This document shows positions 12,285 to 21,563 of a DNA stretch of 64,000 bases, one piece after another. Source of the stretch: Burkholderia lata (GTDB lineage Bacteria; Pseudomonadota; Gammaproteobacteria; Burkholderiales; Burkholderiaceae); contig NC_007510.1 of assembly GCF_000012945.1 (NCBI RefSeq), positions 310,001-374,000 of the forward strand, read 5' to 3'. Under the pieces are notes generated by a model that did no database searches, was not told where the DNA came from, and was given only the letters and a program-made list of their open reading frames with translations. Made by a program: the position numbers and the translations under genes. How positions within the stretch are numbered: position 1 is the stretch's first letter; each line of letters begins with the position of its first letter.

Positions 12285-12383
12285 GCTTGGCTTTTCGCGT
12301 ATTCGCGTAAAAAAGTTGGGCCTTGCGTGCCCGGCATTTTGTAAATCAGCCCCGACCAATCGCAGTCGGGAATGGAGAAAATG

Positions 12384-13034
12384 ATGAGCCTTGGACTCGT
12401 AGGTCGCAAGGTTGGCATGACCCGTATCTTCACGGCGGAAGGGGATTCGATTCCCGTCACCGTGCTGGACGTGTCGGACAACCGCGTGACGCAGATCAAG
12501 ACTGTTGAAACCGACGGCTACACGGCCGTGCAGGTTGCATTCGGCTCCCGTCGTGCCTCGCGCGTGACGAAGCCGCTGGCAGGTCATCTCGCCAAAGCCG
12601 GTGTCGAAGCCGGTGAAATCCTCAAGGAATTCCGCATTGACGCGGCCAAGGCAGCTGAGCTGTCGAATGGCGCCGTGGTCGGTGTTGATCTTTTCGAAGT
12701 GGGCCAGAAGGTCGACGTGCAAGGCGTGTCGATCGGTAAGGGCTACGCCGGTACGATCAAGCGTTACAACTTCTCCTCCGGCCGTGCTACGCACGGTAAC
12801 TCGCGCTCGCACAACGTGCCGGGCTCGATCGGTATGGCGCAGGATCCGGGTCGTGTTTTCCCGGGTAAACGCATGACGGGTCACATGGGTGACGAGACGG
12901 TGACGGTGCAAAACCTCGAAATCGCGCGTATCGACGCAGAGCGCAAGCTGCTGCTCGTGAAGGGTGCGATTCCGGGCGCGAAGGGCGGCAAGGTCTTCGT
13001 GACGCCGGCCGTCAAGACCAAGGGGGCGAAATAA
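12384..13034 (+). CDS. rplC: 50S ribosomal protein L3
   Basis: L3 is one of the two initiating proteins of 50S assembly and reaches to the peptidyl transferase centre. The protein is 216 residues from the second of two adjacent ATGs, [20 protein letters not shown] at 12374-12377 is the ribosome binding site for this start and excludes the ATG at 12372. The conserved [11 protein letters not shown] and [18 protein letters not shown] loops are intact. The stop codon overlaps the rplD start. Confidence 0.97.
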   Translation: MSLGLVGRKVGMTRIFTAEGDSIPVTVLDVSDNRVTQIKTVETDGYTAVQVAFGSRRASRVTKPLAGHLAKAGVEAGEILKEFRIDAAKAAELSNGAVVGVDLFEVGQKVDVQGVSIGKGYAGTIKRYNFSSGRATHGNSRSHNVPGSIGMAQDPGRVFPGKRMTGHMGDETVTVQNLEIARIDAERKLLLVKGAIPGAKGGKVFVTPAVKTKGAK

Positions 13035-13654
13035 TGGAACTCAAGCTCCTGAACGAAAATGGTCAGGAAGGTGCAGTGGTCAACGCATCGGACGTCGTGT
13101 TCGGTCGTGACTACAACGAAGCGCTGATCCACCAGGTCGTCGTCGCTTACCAGGCGAATGCTCGCCAGGGTAACCGCGCACAGAAGGACCGTGAGCAAGT
13201 CAAGCACACGACGAAGAAGCCGTGGCGCCAGAAGGGTACGGGCCGCGCTCGTGCCGGTATGTCGTCGAGCCCGTTGTGGCGTGGCGGTGGTCGTATCTTC
13301 CCGAATTCGCCGGAAGAAAACTTCTCGCACAAGGTCAACAAGAAGATGCATCGCGCAGGTCTCTGCTCGATCTTCTCGCAGCTGGCCCGTGAAGGCCGTC
13401 TGTCGGTCGTCGAGGACATCATCCTCGAAGCGCCGAAGACCAAGCTGCTGGCCGAAAAATTCAAGACCATGGGTCTCGACTCCGTTCTGATCATTACGGA
13501 TACGGTTGACGAAAACCTGTACCTGGCATCGCGCAACCTGCCGCACGTGGCAATTGTCGAGCCGCGCTACGCTGACCCGCTCTCGCTGATCTACTTCAAG
13601 AAAGTGCTGGTCACGAAGGCTGCGGTCGCCCAGATCGAGGAGTTGCTGTCATGA
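13034..13654 (+). CDS. rplD: 50S ribosomal protein L4
   Basis: L4 is a 23S rRNA-binding protein whose extended loop lines the exit tunnel. The protein has 206 residues, with the tunnel loop [14 protein letters not shown] intact (changes here give macrolide resistance). In E. coli L4 also represses its own S10 operon; whether that holds here, with the operon split between rpsJ and rplC, cannot be read from the sequence. Its start overlaps the rplC stop by one base, so the two are probably translationally coupled. Confidence 0.98.
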
Positions 13655-13965
13655 GCGAGATTCGCAAGAACGATCATCGTTTGATGCAGGTCCTGCTCGC
13701 ACCGGTGATCTCGGAAAAGGCGACGCTGGTTGCCGACAAGAACGAGCAAGTCGTGTTCGAAGTCGCACCGGATGCCACGAAGCAGGAAGTGAAGGCGGCT
13801 GTCGAGCTGCTGTTCAAGGTTGAAGTTGATTCCGTCAACGTGCTGGTTCAGAAGGGCAAGCAAAAGCGCTTTGGCCGTTCGATGGGCCGCCGCAAGGACG
13901 TGAAGAAGGCGTACGTTTGCCTGAAGCCCGGCCAGGAAATCAACTTTGAAGCGGAGGCCAAGTAA
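13651..13965 (+). CDS. rplW: 50S ribosomal protein L23
   Basis: L23 sits at the polypeptide exit site and docks trigger factor and SRP. The 104-residue protein begins [23 protein letters not shown] and has the conserved [20 protein letters not shown] loop. It overlaps the end of rplD by four bases (ATGA), which implies coupled translation. Confidence 0.98.
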
Positions 13966-13967
13966 TC

Positions 13968-14795
13968 ATGGCAATCGTTAAAGTTAAGCCGACATCGCCG
14001 GGTCGCCGCGCGATGGTCAAGGTGGTCAACAAGAACCTGCACCAGGGCAAGCCGTTCGCGGCACTGCTCGACTCGCAGAGCTCGACCGCCGGCCGTAACA
14101 ACAACGGTCGTATCACCACGCGTCACAAGGGTGGTGGTCACAAGCAGCACTACCGTATCGTCGATTTCCGTCGCACGAAGGATGGCATTCCGGCAAAGGT
14201 CGAGCGTCTCGAGTACGACCCGAACCGTAGCGCGAACATCGCGCTGGTGCTCTACGCAGACGGCGAACGTCGCTACATCATCGCCCCGAAGGGCCTGACC
14301 GTCGGCCAACAGCTGATGTCGGGTTCGGAAGCGCCGATCCGTGCAGGCAACACGCTGCCGATCCGCAACATTCCGGTCGGTACGACGATCCACTGCATCG
14401 AGATGCTGCCGGGCAAGGGCGCGCAAATGGCGCGTTCGGCTGGTACGTCGGCAATGCTGCTGGCACGTGAAGGCGTCTACGCGCAGGTTCGTCTGCGTTC
14501 GGGCGAAATCCGCCGCGTGCACATCGAGTGCCGTGCAACGATCGGTGAAGTCGGTAACGAAGAGCATAGCCTGCGCCAGATCGGCAAGGCTGGCGCGAAC
14601 CGCTGGCGCGGTATCCGCCCGACGGTGCGTGGCGTTGCGATGAACCCGGTTGATCACCCGCACGGTGGTGGTGAGGGCAAGACGGCTGCAGGTCGCGATC
14701 CGGTTAGCCCGTGGGGTACGCCGGCTAAGGGTTATCGCACCCGTAGCAACAAGCGCACGACGACGATGATCGTCCAGCGCCGTCACAAGCGTTAA
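13968..14795 (+). CDS. rplB: 50S ribosomal protein L2
   Basis: L2 is a primary 23S rRNA-binding protein required for peptidyl transferase activity and subunit association. The length of 275 residues is standard. The C-terminal [13 protein letters not shown] motif contains the conserved histidine implicated in activity. It starts two bases after the rplW stop. Confidence 0.99.
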
Positions 14796-14805
14796 GGAGT
14801 AGGCA

Positions 14806-15081
14806 ATGGCACGTTCTGTTAAAAAAGGTCCGTTCTGCGACGCCCATTTGCTGAAGAAAGTTGAGGCGGCTGCAGCTTCGCGCGACAAAAAGCCGATCAA
14901 GACCTGGTCGCGTCGCTCGACGATTCTGCCGGATTTCATCGGCCTGACGATCGCTGTTCATAACGGCCGTCAACACGTTCCGGTGTACATCTCGGAAAAC
15001 ATGGTCGGCCACAAGCTTGGCGAGTTCGCACTGACCCGTACGTTCAAGGGTCACGCAGCCGACAAGAAGGCCAAGAAATAA
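14806..15081 (+). CDS. rpsS: 30S ribosomal protein S19
   Basis: S19 is a 30S head protein that contacts the A-site finger and S13. The 91-residue sequence [18 protein letters not shown] carries the conserved [13 protein letters not shown] and [10 protein letters not shown] motifs. It lies 10 bases after rplB with a strong AAGGAGTAGGCA ribosome binding site. Confidence 0.98.
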
Positions 15082-15093
15082 GGGGCAATCAAG

Positions 15094-15423
15094 ATGGAAG
15101 TGAAAGCAATTCATCGCGGTGCCCGCATCTCGGCGCAAAAAACGCGCCTTGTGGCTGACCAGATCCGCGGTTTGCCGGTCGACAAGGCGCTGAACGTTCT
15201 GACGTTCTCGCCGAAGAAGGCGGCTGGCATCGTGAAGAAGGTTGTGCTGTCGGCAATCGCGAATGCGGAGCACAACGAAGGCGCCGATATCGACGAGCTC
15301 AAGATCAAGAGCATCTACGTCGACAAGGCTGCATCGCTCAAGCGTTTCACCGCGCGCGCCAAGGGCCGCGGTAACCGCATCGAGAAGCAATCCTGTCACA
15401 TCACTGTGACGGTCGGGAATTAA
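15094..15423 (+). CDS. rplV: 50S ribosomal protein L22
   Basis: L22 contacts all 23S domains and lines the exit tunnel with a long beta-hairpin. The 109-residue protein has the hairpin segment [14 protein letters not shown] intact, the site of macrolide-resistance changes elsewhere. It lies in the S10 operon between rpsS and rpsC, with about 11 bases on each side. Confidence 0.98.
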
Positions 15424-15434
15424 GGAGCCATACG

Positions 15435-16235
15435 ATGGGACAGAAAATTCATCCGACTGGCTTCCGCCTGGCTGTCAGCCGCAATTGGGCTTCGCGTTGG
15501 TACGCGAACAACAACAATTTCGCGGCGATGCTGCAGGAAGACATCGGTGTTCGTGAATACCTGAAGAAGAAGCTGAAGAACGCTTCGGTCGGTCGGGTCG
15601 TCATCGAGCGTCCGGCGAAGAACGCGCGCATCACGATTTACAGCTCGCGTCCGGGTGTGGTCATCGGCAAGAAGGGCGAGGATATCGAGCAGCTGAAGAC
15701 GGAACTGCAACGCCGCATGGGCGTTCCGGTCCACGTCAACATCGAAGAAATCCGCAAGCCGGAAACCGATGCTCAGCTGATCGCTGACTCGATCACGCAA
15801 CAGCTCGAGCGCCGGATCATGTTCCGTCGCGCGATGAAGCGTGCGATGCAGAACGCGATGCGTCTGGGTGCCCAGGGCATCAAGATCATGAGCGCGGGCC
15901 GTCTGAACGGTATCGAAATCGCTCGTACGGAGTGGTATCGCGAAGGTCGCGTGCCCCTTCACACGCTGCGTGCTGATATCGACTACGCGACCTCGGAAGC
16001 GAAGACGACCTACGGGATCATCGGCGTCAAGGTGTGGGTTTACAAGGGCGATACGCTCGGCCGCAACGACGCACCGGTGGTGGAAGAAGTAGCCGAAGAC
16101 AAGCGTCCGCGTCGCAATGCGCGTCCGGGCGACCGTCGTCCGCGCCGTGATGGCGAAGGCGGCGCTCCGGGTGCTCGTCGTGGCGCACCGCGCCGTGGCG
16201 CCGGCAAGCCCGAAGACGGCAAGACTGGAGAATAA
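15435..16235 (+). CDS. rpsC: 30S ribosomal protein S3, with long basic tail
   Basis: S3 forms part of the mRNA entry tunnel. The KH domain is visible ([13 protein letters not shown], about residues 75-87), followed by the conserved C-terminal domain (VKVWVYKGD). At 266 residues the protein is about 30 longer than the E. coli form. The extra part is a disordered Arg/Gly/Pro-rich tail (about residues 220-266) with repeats such as [10 protein letters not shown] and [12 protein letters not shown]. Such tails are common in Burkholderiaceae S3. Confidence 0.98.
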   Translation: MGQKIHPTGFRLAVSRNWASRWYANNNNFAAMLQEDIGVREYLKKKLKNASVGRVVIERPAKNARITIYSSRPGVVIGKKGEDIEQLKTELQRRMGVPVHVNIEEIRKPETDAQLIADSITQQLERRIMFRRAMKRAMQNAMRLGAQGIKIMSAGRLNGIEIARTEWYREGRVPLHTLRADIDYATSEAKTTYGIIGVKVWVYKGDTLGRNDAPVVEEVAEDKRPRRNARPGDRRPRRDGEGGAPGARRGAPRRGAGKPEDGKTGE

Positions 16236-16237
16236 CG

Positions 16238-16654
16238 ATGCTGCAACCGAAACGCAGGAAGTATCGTAAAGAGCAGAAAGGTCGTAACACCGGCAAGGCG
16301 ACGCGCGGCAACGCAGTGTCGTTCGGTGAATTCGGCCTGAAGGCTATCGGTCGCGGTCGTTTGACCGCACGCCAGATTGAAGCGGCGCGTCGTGCAATGA
16401 CGCGTCACATCAAGCGTGGCGGCCGCATCTGGATCCGGATCTTCCCGGACAAGCCGATTTCGCAGAAGCCGGCCGAAGTGCGTATGGGTAACGGTAAGGG
16501 TAACCCTGAGTACTACGTCGCCGAGATTCAGCCGGGCAAGATGCTCTATGAAATGGACGGCGTAACCGAAGAACTGGCACGCGAAGCGTTCCGTCTGGCT
16601 GCAGCCAAGCTGCCGCTGAAGACGGCGTTCATCGTGCGCCAGCTCGGCGCCTAA
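16238..16654 (+). CDS. rplP: 50S ribosomal protein L16
   Basis: L16 is a late-assembling 50S protein near the A-site tRNA elbow. The 138-residue protein starts [17 protein letters not shown] and retains the conserved [17 protein letters not shown] and the GKG(N)PEYYVA loop. It lies two bases after rpsC. Confidence 0.98.
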   Translation: MLQPKRRKYRKEQKGRNTGKATRGNAVSFGEFGLKAIGRGRLTARQIEAARRAMTRHIKRGGRIWIRIFPDKPISQKPAEVRMGNGKGNPEYYVAEIQPGKMLYEMDGVTEELAREAFRLAAAKLPLKTAFIVRQLGA

Positions 16655-16663
16655 GGAGAAAAT

Positions 16664-16858
16664 ATGAAGGCTTCCGAACTTCTCCAGAAAGACCAGGCCG
16701 CGCTCAACAAGGAGCTGGCGGACCTGCTGAAGGCGCAATTCGGCCTGCGCATGCAACTCGCGACCCAGCAGCTCACGAACACGAGCCAGCTGAAGAAGGT
16801 TCGTCGCGACATCGCACGTGTGCGGACCGTCATGACTCAGAAGGCGAACCAGAAATGA
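16664..16858 (+). CDS. rpmC: 50S ribosomal protein L29
   Basis: L29 is a small helical protein next to L23 at the exit site. The 64-residue protein [22 protein letters not shown] has the family coiled-coil hairpin and the conserved [11 protein letters not shown] segment. It overlaps the start of rpsQ by four bases. Confidence 0.97.
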
Positions 16859-17127
16859 ACGATAGCGTGAAAACCTCGCTGAAGCGGACGCTGGTCGGTC
16901 GGGTCGTCAGCAACAAGATGGACAAGACCGTCACCGTGCTGATCGAGCACCGCGTCAAGCATCCGATCTACGGCAAGTATGTCGTGCGCTCGAAGAAGTA
17001 CCACGCGCACGATGAAGCGAACACCTACAACGAAGGCGATCTCGTCGAAATCCAGGAAACTCGTCCTGTTTCGAAGACGAAGGCCTGGACGGTGTCGCGC
17101 CTCGTCGAAGCAGCTCGCGTCATCTAA
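16855..17127 (+). CDS. rpsQ: 30S ribosomal protein S17
   Basis: S17 is a primary 16S-binding protein with an OB fold. The 90-residue protein has the conserved [16 protein letters not shown] and the [19 protein letters not shown] motifs. It is the last gene of the S10 cluster; a 309-base spacer with a new promoter follows before rplN. Confidence 0.98.
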
Positions 17128-17436
17128 GCGGGCTGTGCAGTAGGCAGTAACAGGCACTTCTCCGCGAAGTGCTTGAAATCGCAAAGTATTTGCTTGCGTG
17201 ACCAGGATTATTTGTTATAATCCTGGTCTTCCCTCTTTATGGGAGCCCCGTCGCGGGCGAAGTTGGTGGGGGAAGCGGACTGGCGCCTGCCTGTCCGAAA
17301 GATTCACCGAATTGCGATGGCGGGTTTCGTTTGCCGTCGCTGCTGTTCCAACCCAAGCAGCCGATTGGCTGACGGGACCAAGACTGACCGAATGCATCAT
17401 GGTGGTGCATCCGGATTAAGTTGGGAAAGACAAACC
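17128..17436 (+). other. 309-base spacer between the S10 and spc clusters
   Basis: This non-coding spacer holds a promoter embedded in an inverted repeat (17194-17227) and a leader of about 210 bases before rplN. The rplN frame is open upstream to 17239, but the translation there has no ribosomal protein similarity and rplN has its own start, so I read it as untranslated leader. No tRNA or convincing terminator is seen. Confidence 0.6.
17194..17227 (+). promoter_or_regulatory. spc operon promoter overlapping a palindrome
   Basis: A -35 TTGCGT (17194-17199) and a perfect -10 TATAAT (17216-17221) with a 16-base spacer. A perfect 10-bp inverted repeat, ACCAGGATTA (17201-17210) and TAATCCTGGT (17218-17227), covers the spacer and most of the -10. 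It could be an operator site; no regulator is implied by the sequence itself. Confidence 0.75.
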
Positions 17437-17805
17437 ATGATCCAGACCGAATCTCGGCTCGAAGTAGCCGACAACACGGGTGCACGTGAAGTCCTGTGCA
17501 TCAAGGTGCTCGGCGGCTCGAAGCGTCGTTACGCCGGCATTGGCGACATCATCAAGGTGAGCGTCAAAGAGGCAACGCCGCGCGGGCGCGTGAAGAAAGG
17601 CGAAATTTACAACGCCGTGGTGGTCCGCACCGCCAAGGGCGTGCGCCGTCAAGACGGCTCGCTGATCAAGTTCGACGGCAACGCCGCTGTGCTTTTGAAT
17701 AACAAGCTCGAGCCGATCGGCACCCGTATCTTCGGGCCGGTCACGCGTGAGCTGCGTAGCGAACGATTCATGAAGATCGTTTCGCTGGCGCCGGAAGTGC
17801 TGTAA
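17437..17805 (+). CDS. rplN: 50S ribosomal protein L14
   Basis: L14 sits at the subunit interface and binds the silencing factor RsfS. The 122-residue protein starts [19 protein letters not shown] and contains the signature [17 protein letters not shown]. The ATG at 17437 was chosen because it gives the exact family length; the ORF upstream is leader. It is the first gene of the spc cluster. Confidence 0.98.
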   Translation: MIQTESRLEVADNTGAREVLCIKVLGGSKRRYAGIGDIIKVSVKEATPRGRVKKGEIYNAVVVRTAKGVRRQDGSLIKFDGNAAVLLNNKLEPIGTRIFGPVTRELRSERFMKIVSLAPEVL

Positions 17806-17814
17806 GGAGTCGCG

Positions 17815-18123
17815 ATGAACAAGATTCGCAAAGGTGACGAAGTCATCGTCGTCACTGGCAAGGACAAGGGCAAGCGCGGCGTCGTGCTGGCTGTCGGTGC
17901 AGAGCATGTGACGGTTGAAGGTATCAACCTCGTCAAGAAGCATGTGAAGCCGAACCCGATGAAGGGTACGACGGGCGGCGTGGAAGCGAAGACGATGCCC
18001 CTGCATATTTCGAACGTCGCACTGGTCGACGCGAATGGCAAGGCGTCGCGTGTTGGCATCAAGGTCGAGGAAGGCAAGAAGGTTCGCTTCCTGAAGACGA
18101 CCGGTGCTGTACTGAGCGCCTGA
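17815..18123 (+). CDS. rplX: 50S ribosomal protein L24
   Basis: L24 is an assembly-initiator protein of the 50S subunit with a KOW motif, visible as [19 protein letters not shown] (residues 5-23). The protein has 102 residues. It follows rplN by nine bases with an AAGGAG ribosome binding site. Confidence 0.98.
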
Positions 18124-18139
18124 CGCAGCGGAGTAAAAA

Positions 18140-18679
18140 ATGGCTCGTTTTCAAGAGTTTTACAAAGAAAAGGTTGTGCCCGGCCTGATCGAGAAGTTCG
18201 GTTACAAGTCGGTCATGGAAGTGCCGCGCATCACCAAGATCACGCTGAACATGGGTCTTGGCGAAGCGATCGCTGACAAGAAGATCATCGAGAACGCCGT
18301 TGGCGACCTCACGAAGATCGCTGGTCAGAAGCCGGTCGTGACGAAGGCACGCAAGGCAATCGCAGGCTTCAAGATCCGCCAGGGTTACCCGATCGGCGCG
18401 ATGGTGACGCTGCGTGGCCAAGCAATGTACGAATTCCTCGACCGTTTCGTGACGGTTGCGCTGCCCCGCGTGCGTGACTTCCGCGGTGTGTCGGGTCGTG
18501 CGTTCGATGGCCGTGGCAACTACAACATCGGTGTGAAAGAGCAGATCATTTTCCCCGAAATCGACTACGACAAGATCGACGCACTGCGTGGGCTGAACAT
18601 CAGCATCACGACGACTGCGAAGACCGACGACGAAGCAAAGGCACTGCTCGCCAGCTTCAAGTTCCCGTTCAGAAACTGA
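18140..18679 (+). CDS. rplE: 50S ribosomal protein L5
   Basis: L5 binds 5S rRNA in the central protuberance and contacts P-site tRNA. The 179-residue protein carries [15 protein letters not shown] and [16 protein letters not shown] motifs. It lies in the spc cluster 16 bases after rplX. Confidence 0.98.
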   Translation: MARFQEFYKEKVVPGLIEKFGYKSVMEVPRITKITLNMGLGEAIADKKIIENAVGDLTKIAGQKPVVTKARKAIAGFKIRQGYPIGAMVTLRGQAMYEFLDRFVTVALPRVRDFRGVSGRAFDGRGNYNIGVKEQIIFPEIDYDKIDALRGLNISITTTAKTDDEAKALLASFKFPFRN

Positions 18680-18686
18680 GGTTACC

Positions 18687-18992
18687 GTGGCTAAACTGGC
18701 ACTGATCGAACGTGAAAAGAAGCGCGCCCGCCTGGTCGCGAAGTTCGCAGCAAAGCGCGATGCGCTGAAGGCGATCGTCGAAGACCAAAGCAAGTCGGAA
18801 GAAGAGCGCTACGAAGCACGCCTGGAGCTGCAGCAACTGCCCCGCAACGCAAACCCGACCCGCCAGCGTAACCGCTGCGCGATCACGGGCCGTCCGCGTG
18901 GCACGTTCCGTAAATTCGGCCTCGCGCGTAACAAGATTCGTGAAATCGCATTCCGTGGCGAGATTCCTGGCCTGACCAAGGCGAGCTGGTAA
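18687..18992 (+). CDS. rpsN: 30S ribosomal protein S14 (zinc-free type)
   Basis: S14 is a late-assembling 30S head protein. The 101-residue form has only one cysteine and lacks the CxxC zinc motif, so it is the long C-minus type; the conserved [12 protein letters not shown] and RNKIREIA are present. The start is GTG, eight bases after the rplE stop. It lies in the spc cluster before rpsH. Confidence 0.97.
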   Translation: MAKLALIEREKKRARLVAKFAAKRDALKAIVEDQSKSEEERYEARLELQQLPRNANPTRQRNRCAITGRPRGTFRKFGLARNKIREIAFRGEIPGLTKASW

Positions 18993-19006
18993 TAGGAGAA
19001 ACGTAA

Positions 19007-19402
19007 ATGAGCATGAGTGATCCTATCGCCGATATGCTGACTCGCATCCGCAATGGGCAGATGGTCGAGAAGGTATCGGTGTCGATGCCCTCGTCGAAAG
19101 TCAAGGTTGCAATCGCGCAAGTCCTGAAAGACGAAGGCTATATCGACGATTTCGCCGTGAAGGCGGAAGGTGCGAAGTCCGAACTGAATATCGCGCTGAA
19201 GTACTACGCTGGCCGTCCGGTCATCGAACGCATCGAACGCGTTTCGAAGCCTGGCCTGCGCGTGTACCGTGGCCGTAACGACATCCCGCAGGTCATGAAT
19301 GGCCTCGGTGTGGCAATCGTGTCGACGCCCAAGGGCGTGATGACCGACCGCAAGGCGCGCGCTACCGGCGTCGGCGGCGAAGTCATCTGCTACGTCGCTT
19401 AA
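19007..19402 (+). CDS. rpsH: 30S ribosomal protein S8
   Basis: S8 is a primary 16S-binding protein; in E. coli it represses spc translation at the rplE site. The 131-residue protein has [16 protein letters not shown] near the N-terminus and the C-terminal [21 protein letters not shown] signature region. The start shown gives MSMSD; the second Met (19013) is also possible. Confidence 0.97.
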   Translation: MSMSDPIADMLTRIRNGQMVEKVSVSMPSSKVKVAIAQVLKDEGYIDDFAVKAEGAKSELNIALKYYAGRPVIERIERVSKPGLRVYRGRNDIPQVMNGLGVAIVSTPKGVMTDRKARATGVGGEVICYVA

Positions 19403-19420
19403 AGCCGAGGAGAGAGAAAC

Positions 19421-19951
19421 ATGTCTCGAGTAGGTAAGAGCCCGATCGCGCTGCAAGGCGCGGAAGTCAAGCTGGCCGACGGTGCGATCACCGTCAAGGG
19501 CCCGCTGGGCACCATCACGCAAGCGATCAATCCGCTCGTGAACGTGGCGAACAACGACGGTACGCTGAACCTGGCGCCGGTTGACGAAAGCCGCGAAGCA
19601 AATGCACTGTCGGGCACGATGCGCGCGATTATCGCGAATGCCGTGCACGGCGTGACCAAGGGTTTCGAGCGCAAGCTGACGCTGGTTGGCGTCGGTTATC
19701 GTGCGCAAGCGCAAGGCGACAAGCTGAACCTGTCGCTGGGTTTCTCGCACCCGGTGGTGCACCAGATGCCGGAAGGCGTCAAGGCAGAAACCCCGACGCA
19801 AACCGAAATCGTGATCAAGGGGATCAACAAGCAACAAGTCGGTCAAGTGGCTGCGGAAGTCCGCGGTTACCGTCCGCCGGAGCCCTACAAGGGCAAGGGC
19901 GTGCGCTATTCCGACGAGGTTGTGATCCTCAAAGAAACGAAGAAGAAGTAA
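19421..19951 (+). CDS. rplF: 50S ribosomal protein L6
   Basis: L6 lies near the sarcin-ricin loop and the factor-binding site. The 176-residue protein [11 protein letters not shown] has two duplicated folds and the C-terminal signature [19 protein letters not shown] (about residues 150-168). It lies 18 bases after rpsH with GAGGAGAGAAAC as ribosome binding site. Confidence 0.98.
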   Translation: MSRVGKSPIALQGAEVKLADGAITVKGPLGTITQAINPLVNVANNDGTLNLAPVDESREANALSGTMRAIIANAVHGVTKGFERKLTLVGVGYRAQAQGDKLNLSLGFSHPVVHQMPEGVKAETPTQTEIVIKGINKQQVGQVAAEVRGYRPPEPYKGKGVRYSDEVVILKETKKK

Positions 19952-19963
19952 GGGTGCGCAATC

Positions 19964-20329
19964 ATGGATAAGACTCAATCTCGCCTGCGCCGCGCTCGCC
20001 AGACGCGTATCAAGATCGCTGAGCTGCAGGTCGCGCGTCTCGCCGTGCATCGCACGAACACGCACATCTACGCTCAAGTGTTCTCGCCCTGCGGCACCAA
20101 GGTGCTCGCCAGCGCGTCGACGCTCGAAGCTGAAGTGCGCGCTGAACTGGCCGACAAGTCGGGCAAGGGCGGCAACGTTAATGCCGCGACGCTGATCGGC
20201 AAGCGTATTGCCGAGAAGGCAAAGGCTGCCGGCATCGAATCCGTCGCCTTCGACCGCTCGGGCTTCCGCTACCATGGCCGCGTCAAGGCGCTGGCTGAGG
20301 CAGCTCGTGAAGCTGGGCTCAAGTTCTAA
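19964..20329 (+). CDS. rplR: 50S ribosomal protein L18
   Basis: L18 binds 5S rRNA together with L5. The 121-residue protein begins [15 protein letters not shown] and carries the conserved [15 protein letters not shown] and [20 protein letters not shown] segments. It lies 12 bases after rplF in the spc cluster. Confidence 0.98.
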
Positions 20330-20343
20330 GGAAGGAATTCGTC

Positions 20344-20862
20344 ATGGCAAAGATGCAAGCGAAAGTTCAGGCTGACGAGCGCGACGACGGCCTTCGTGAA
20401 AAGATGATTTCGGTCAATCGCGTGACCAAGGTCGTGAAGGGTGGCCGTATTCTCGGCTTCGCCGCACTGACCGTGGTTGGCGATGGTGATGGCCGTATCG
20501 GTATGGGCAAGGGCAAGGCGAAGGAAGTGCCGGTCGCTGTCCAGAAGGCAATGGAACAAGCTCGTCGCAACATGTTCAAGGTGCCGCTCAAGAACGGCAC
20601 GCTGCAACACGAAGTGCACGGCAAGCATGGCGCATCCGCTGTCCTCCTCGCTCCGGCGAAGGCAGGTACGGGCGTGATCGCCGGCGGCCCGATGCGCGCA
20701 GTGTTCGACGTGATGGGCGTTCAGAACGTCGTGGCAAAGAGCCACGGTTCGACGAACCCGTACAACCTCGTTCGCGCCACGCTGGACGGCCTGCGCAAGC
20801 AGTCCACCCCGGCAGACATCGCGGCGAAGCGCGGCAAGTCCGTCGAAGAAATTTTGGGCTAA
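20344..20862 (+). CDS. rpsE: 30S ribosomal protein S5
   Basis: S5 is needed for translational accuracy and lines the mRNA entry tunnel. The 172-residue protein has the double-stranded RNA-binding-like N-domain ([18 protein letters not shown]; the KGGR loop is the spectinomycin-resistance site and is wild type) and the C-terminal [16 protein letters not shown] motif. Confidence 0.98.
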
Positions 20863-20877
20863 GCCCGGGTGGTCACC

Positions 20878-21060
20878 ATGTCTGAAAAAACTGTCAAGGT
20901 TCAGCTCGTTAAGAGCCTGATCGGGACCCGCGAATCGCACCGCGCGACCGTGCGTGGCCTGGGCCTGCGCCGACTCAACTCGGTCAGCGAGCTTCAGGAC
21001 ACGCCGGCGGTCCGCGGCATGATCAACAAGGTCTCGTACCTCGTTAAGGTCATCGCGTAA
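20878..21060 (+). CDS. rpmD: 50S ribosomal protein L30
   Basis: L30 is a small 50S protein of the ferredoxin-like fold. The ATG at 20878 gives 60 residues beginning [16 protein letters not shown], the family length; a GTG nine bases upstream in frame is less likely. The conserved [13 protein letters not shown] motif is present. It lies between rpsE and rplO. Confidence 0.97.
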
Positions 21061-21086
21061 GCGGCCCTACGGATCAAGGAGTTGAT

Positions 21087-21521
21087 ATGGAATTGAATAA
21101 CCTGAAGCCGGCAGCTGGCGCAAAGCACGCCAAGCGTCGCGTCGGCCGTGGCATCGGTTCGGGCCTCGGCAAGACGGCTGGCCGTGGTCACAAGGGTCAG
21201 AAATCGCGTTCGGGCGGCTTCCACAAAGTCGGTTTCGAAGGCGGTCAGATGCCGCTGCAACGTCGTCTGCCGAAGCGCGGCTTCACGTCGCTGACGAAGG
21301 AATTCGTCGGTGAAGTGCGCCTGAGCGACCTCGAGAAGCTGCCGGTCGACGAGATCGATCTGCTCGCACTGAAGCAAGCCGGCCTGGTCGGTGAGCTGAC
21401 GAAGAGCGCAAAGATCATCGCGACGGGCGAACTGAAGCGCAAGATCGTCGTGAAGGGTCTCGGTGCCACCAAGGGTGCGCGCGCTGCGATCGAAGCGGCT
21501 GGCGGTTCGTTCGCCGAGTGA
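21087..21521 (+). CDS. rplO: 50S ribosomal protein L15
   Basis: L15 is a late-assembly 50S protein. The 144-residue protein has the glycine-rich N-terminal extension [22 protein letters not shown] (about residues 13-35) and [20 protein letters not shown]. It is followed 42 bases later by secY in the standard spc order. Confidence 0.97.
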
Positions 21522-21563
21522 CACGCGTAGCGCGTCGTCACTTGCATTCATCGGAGAAGGTAC

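Noticed and set aside
17239..17436. N-terminal extension of rplN
   Set aside because: The frame is open, but the extra residues match no L14 family sequence, and the internal ATG gives the exact family length.
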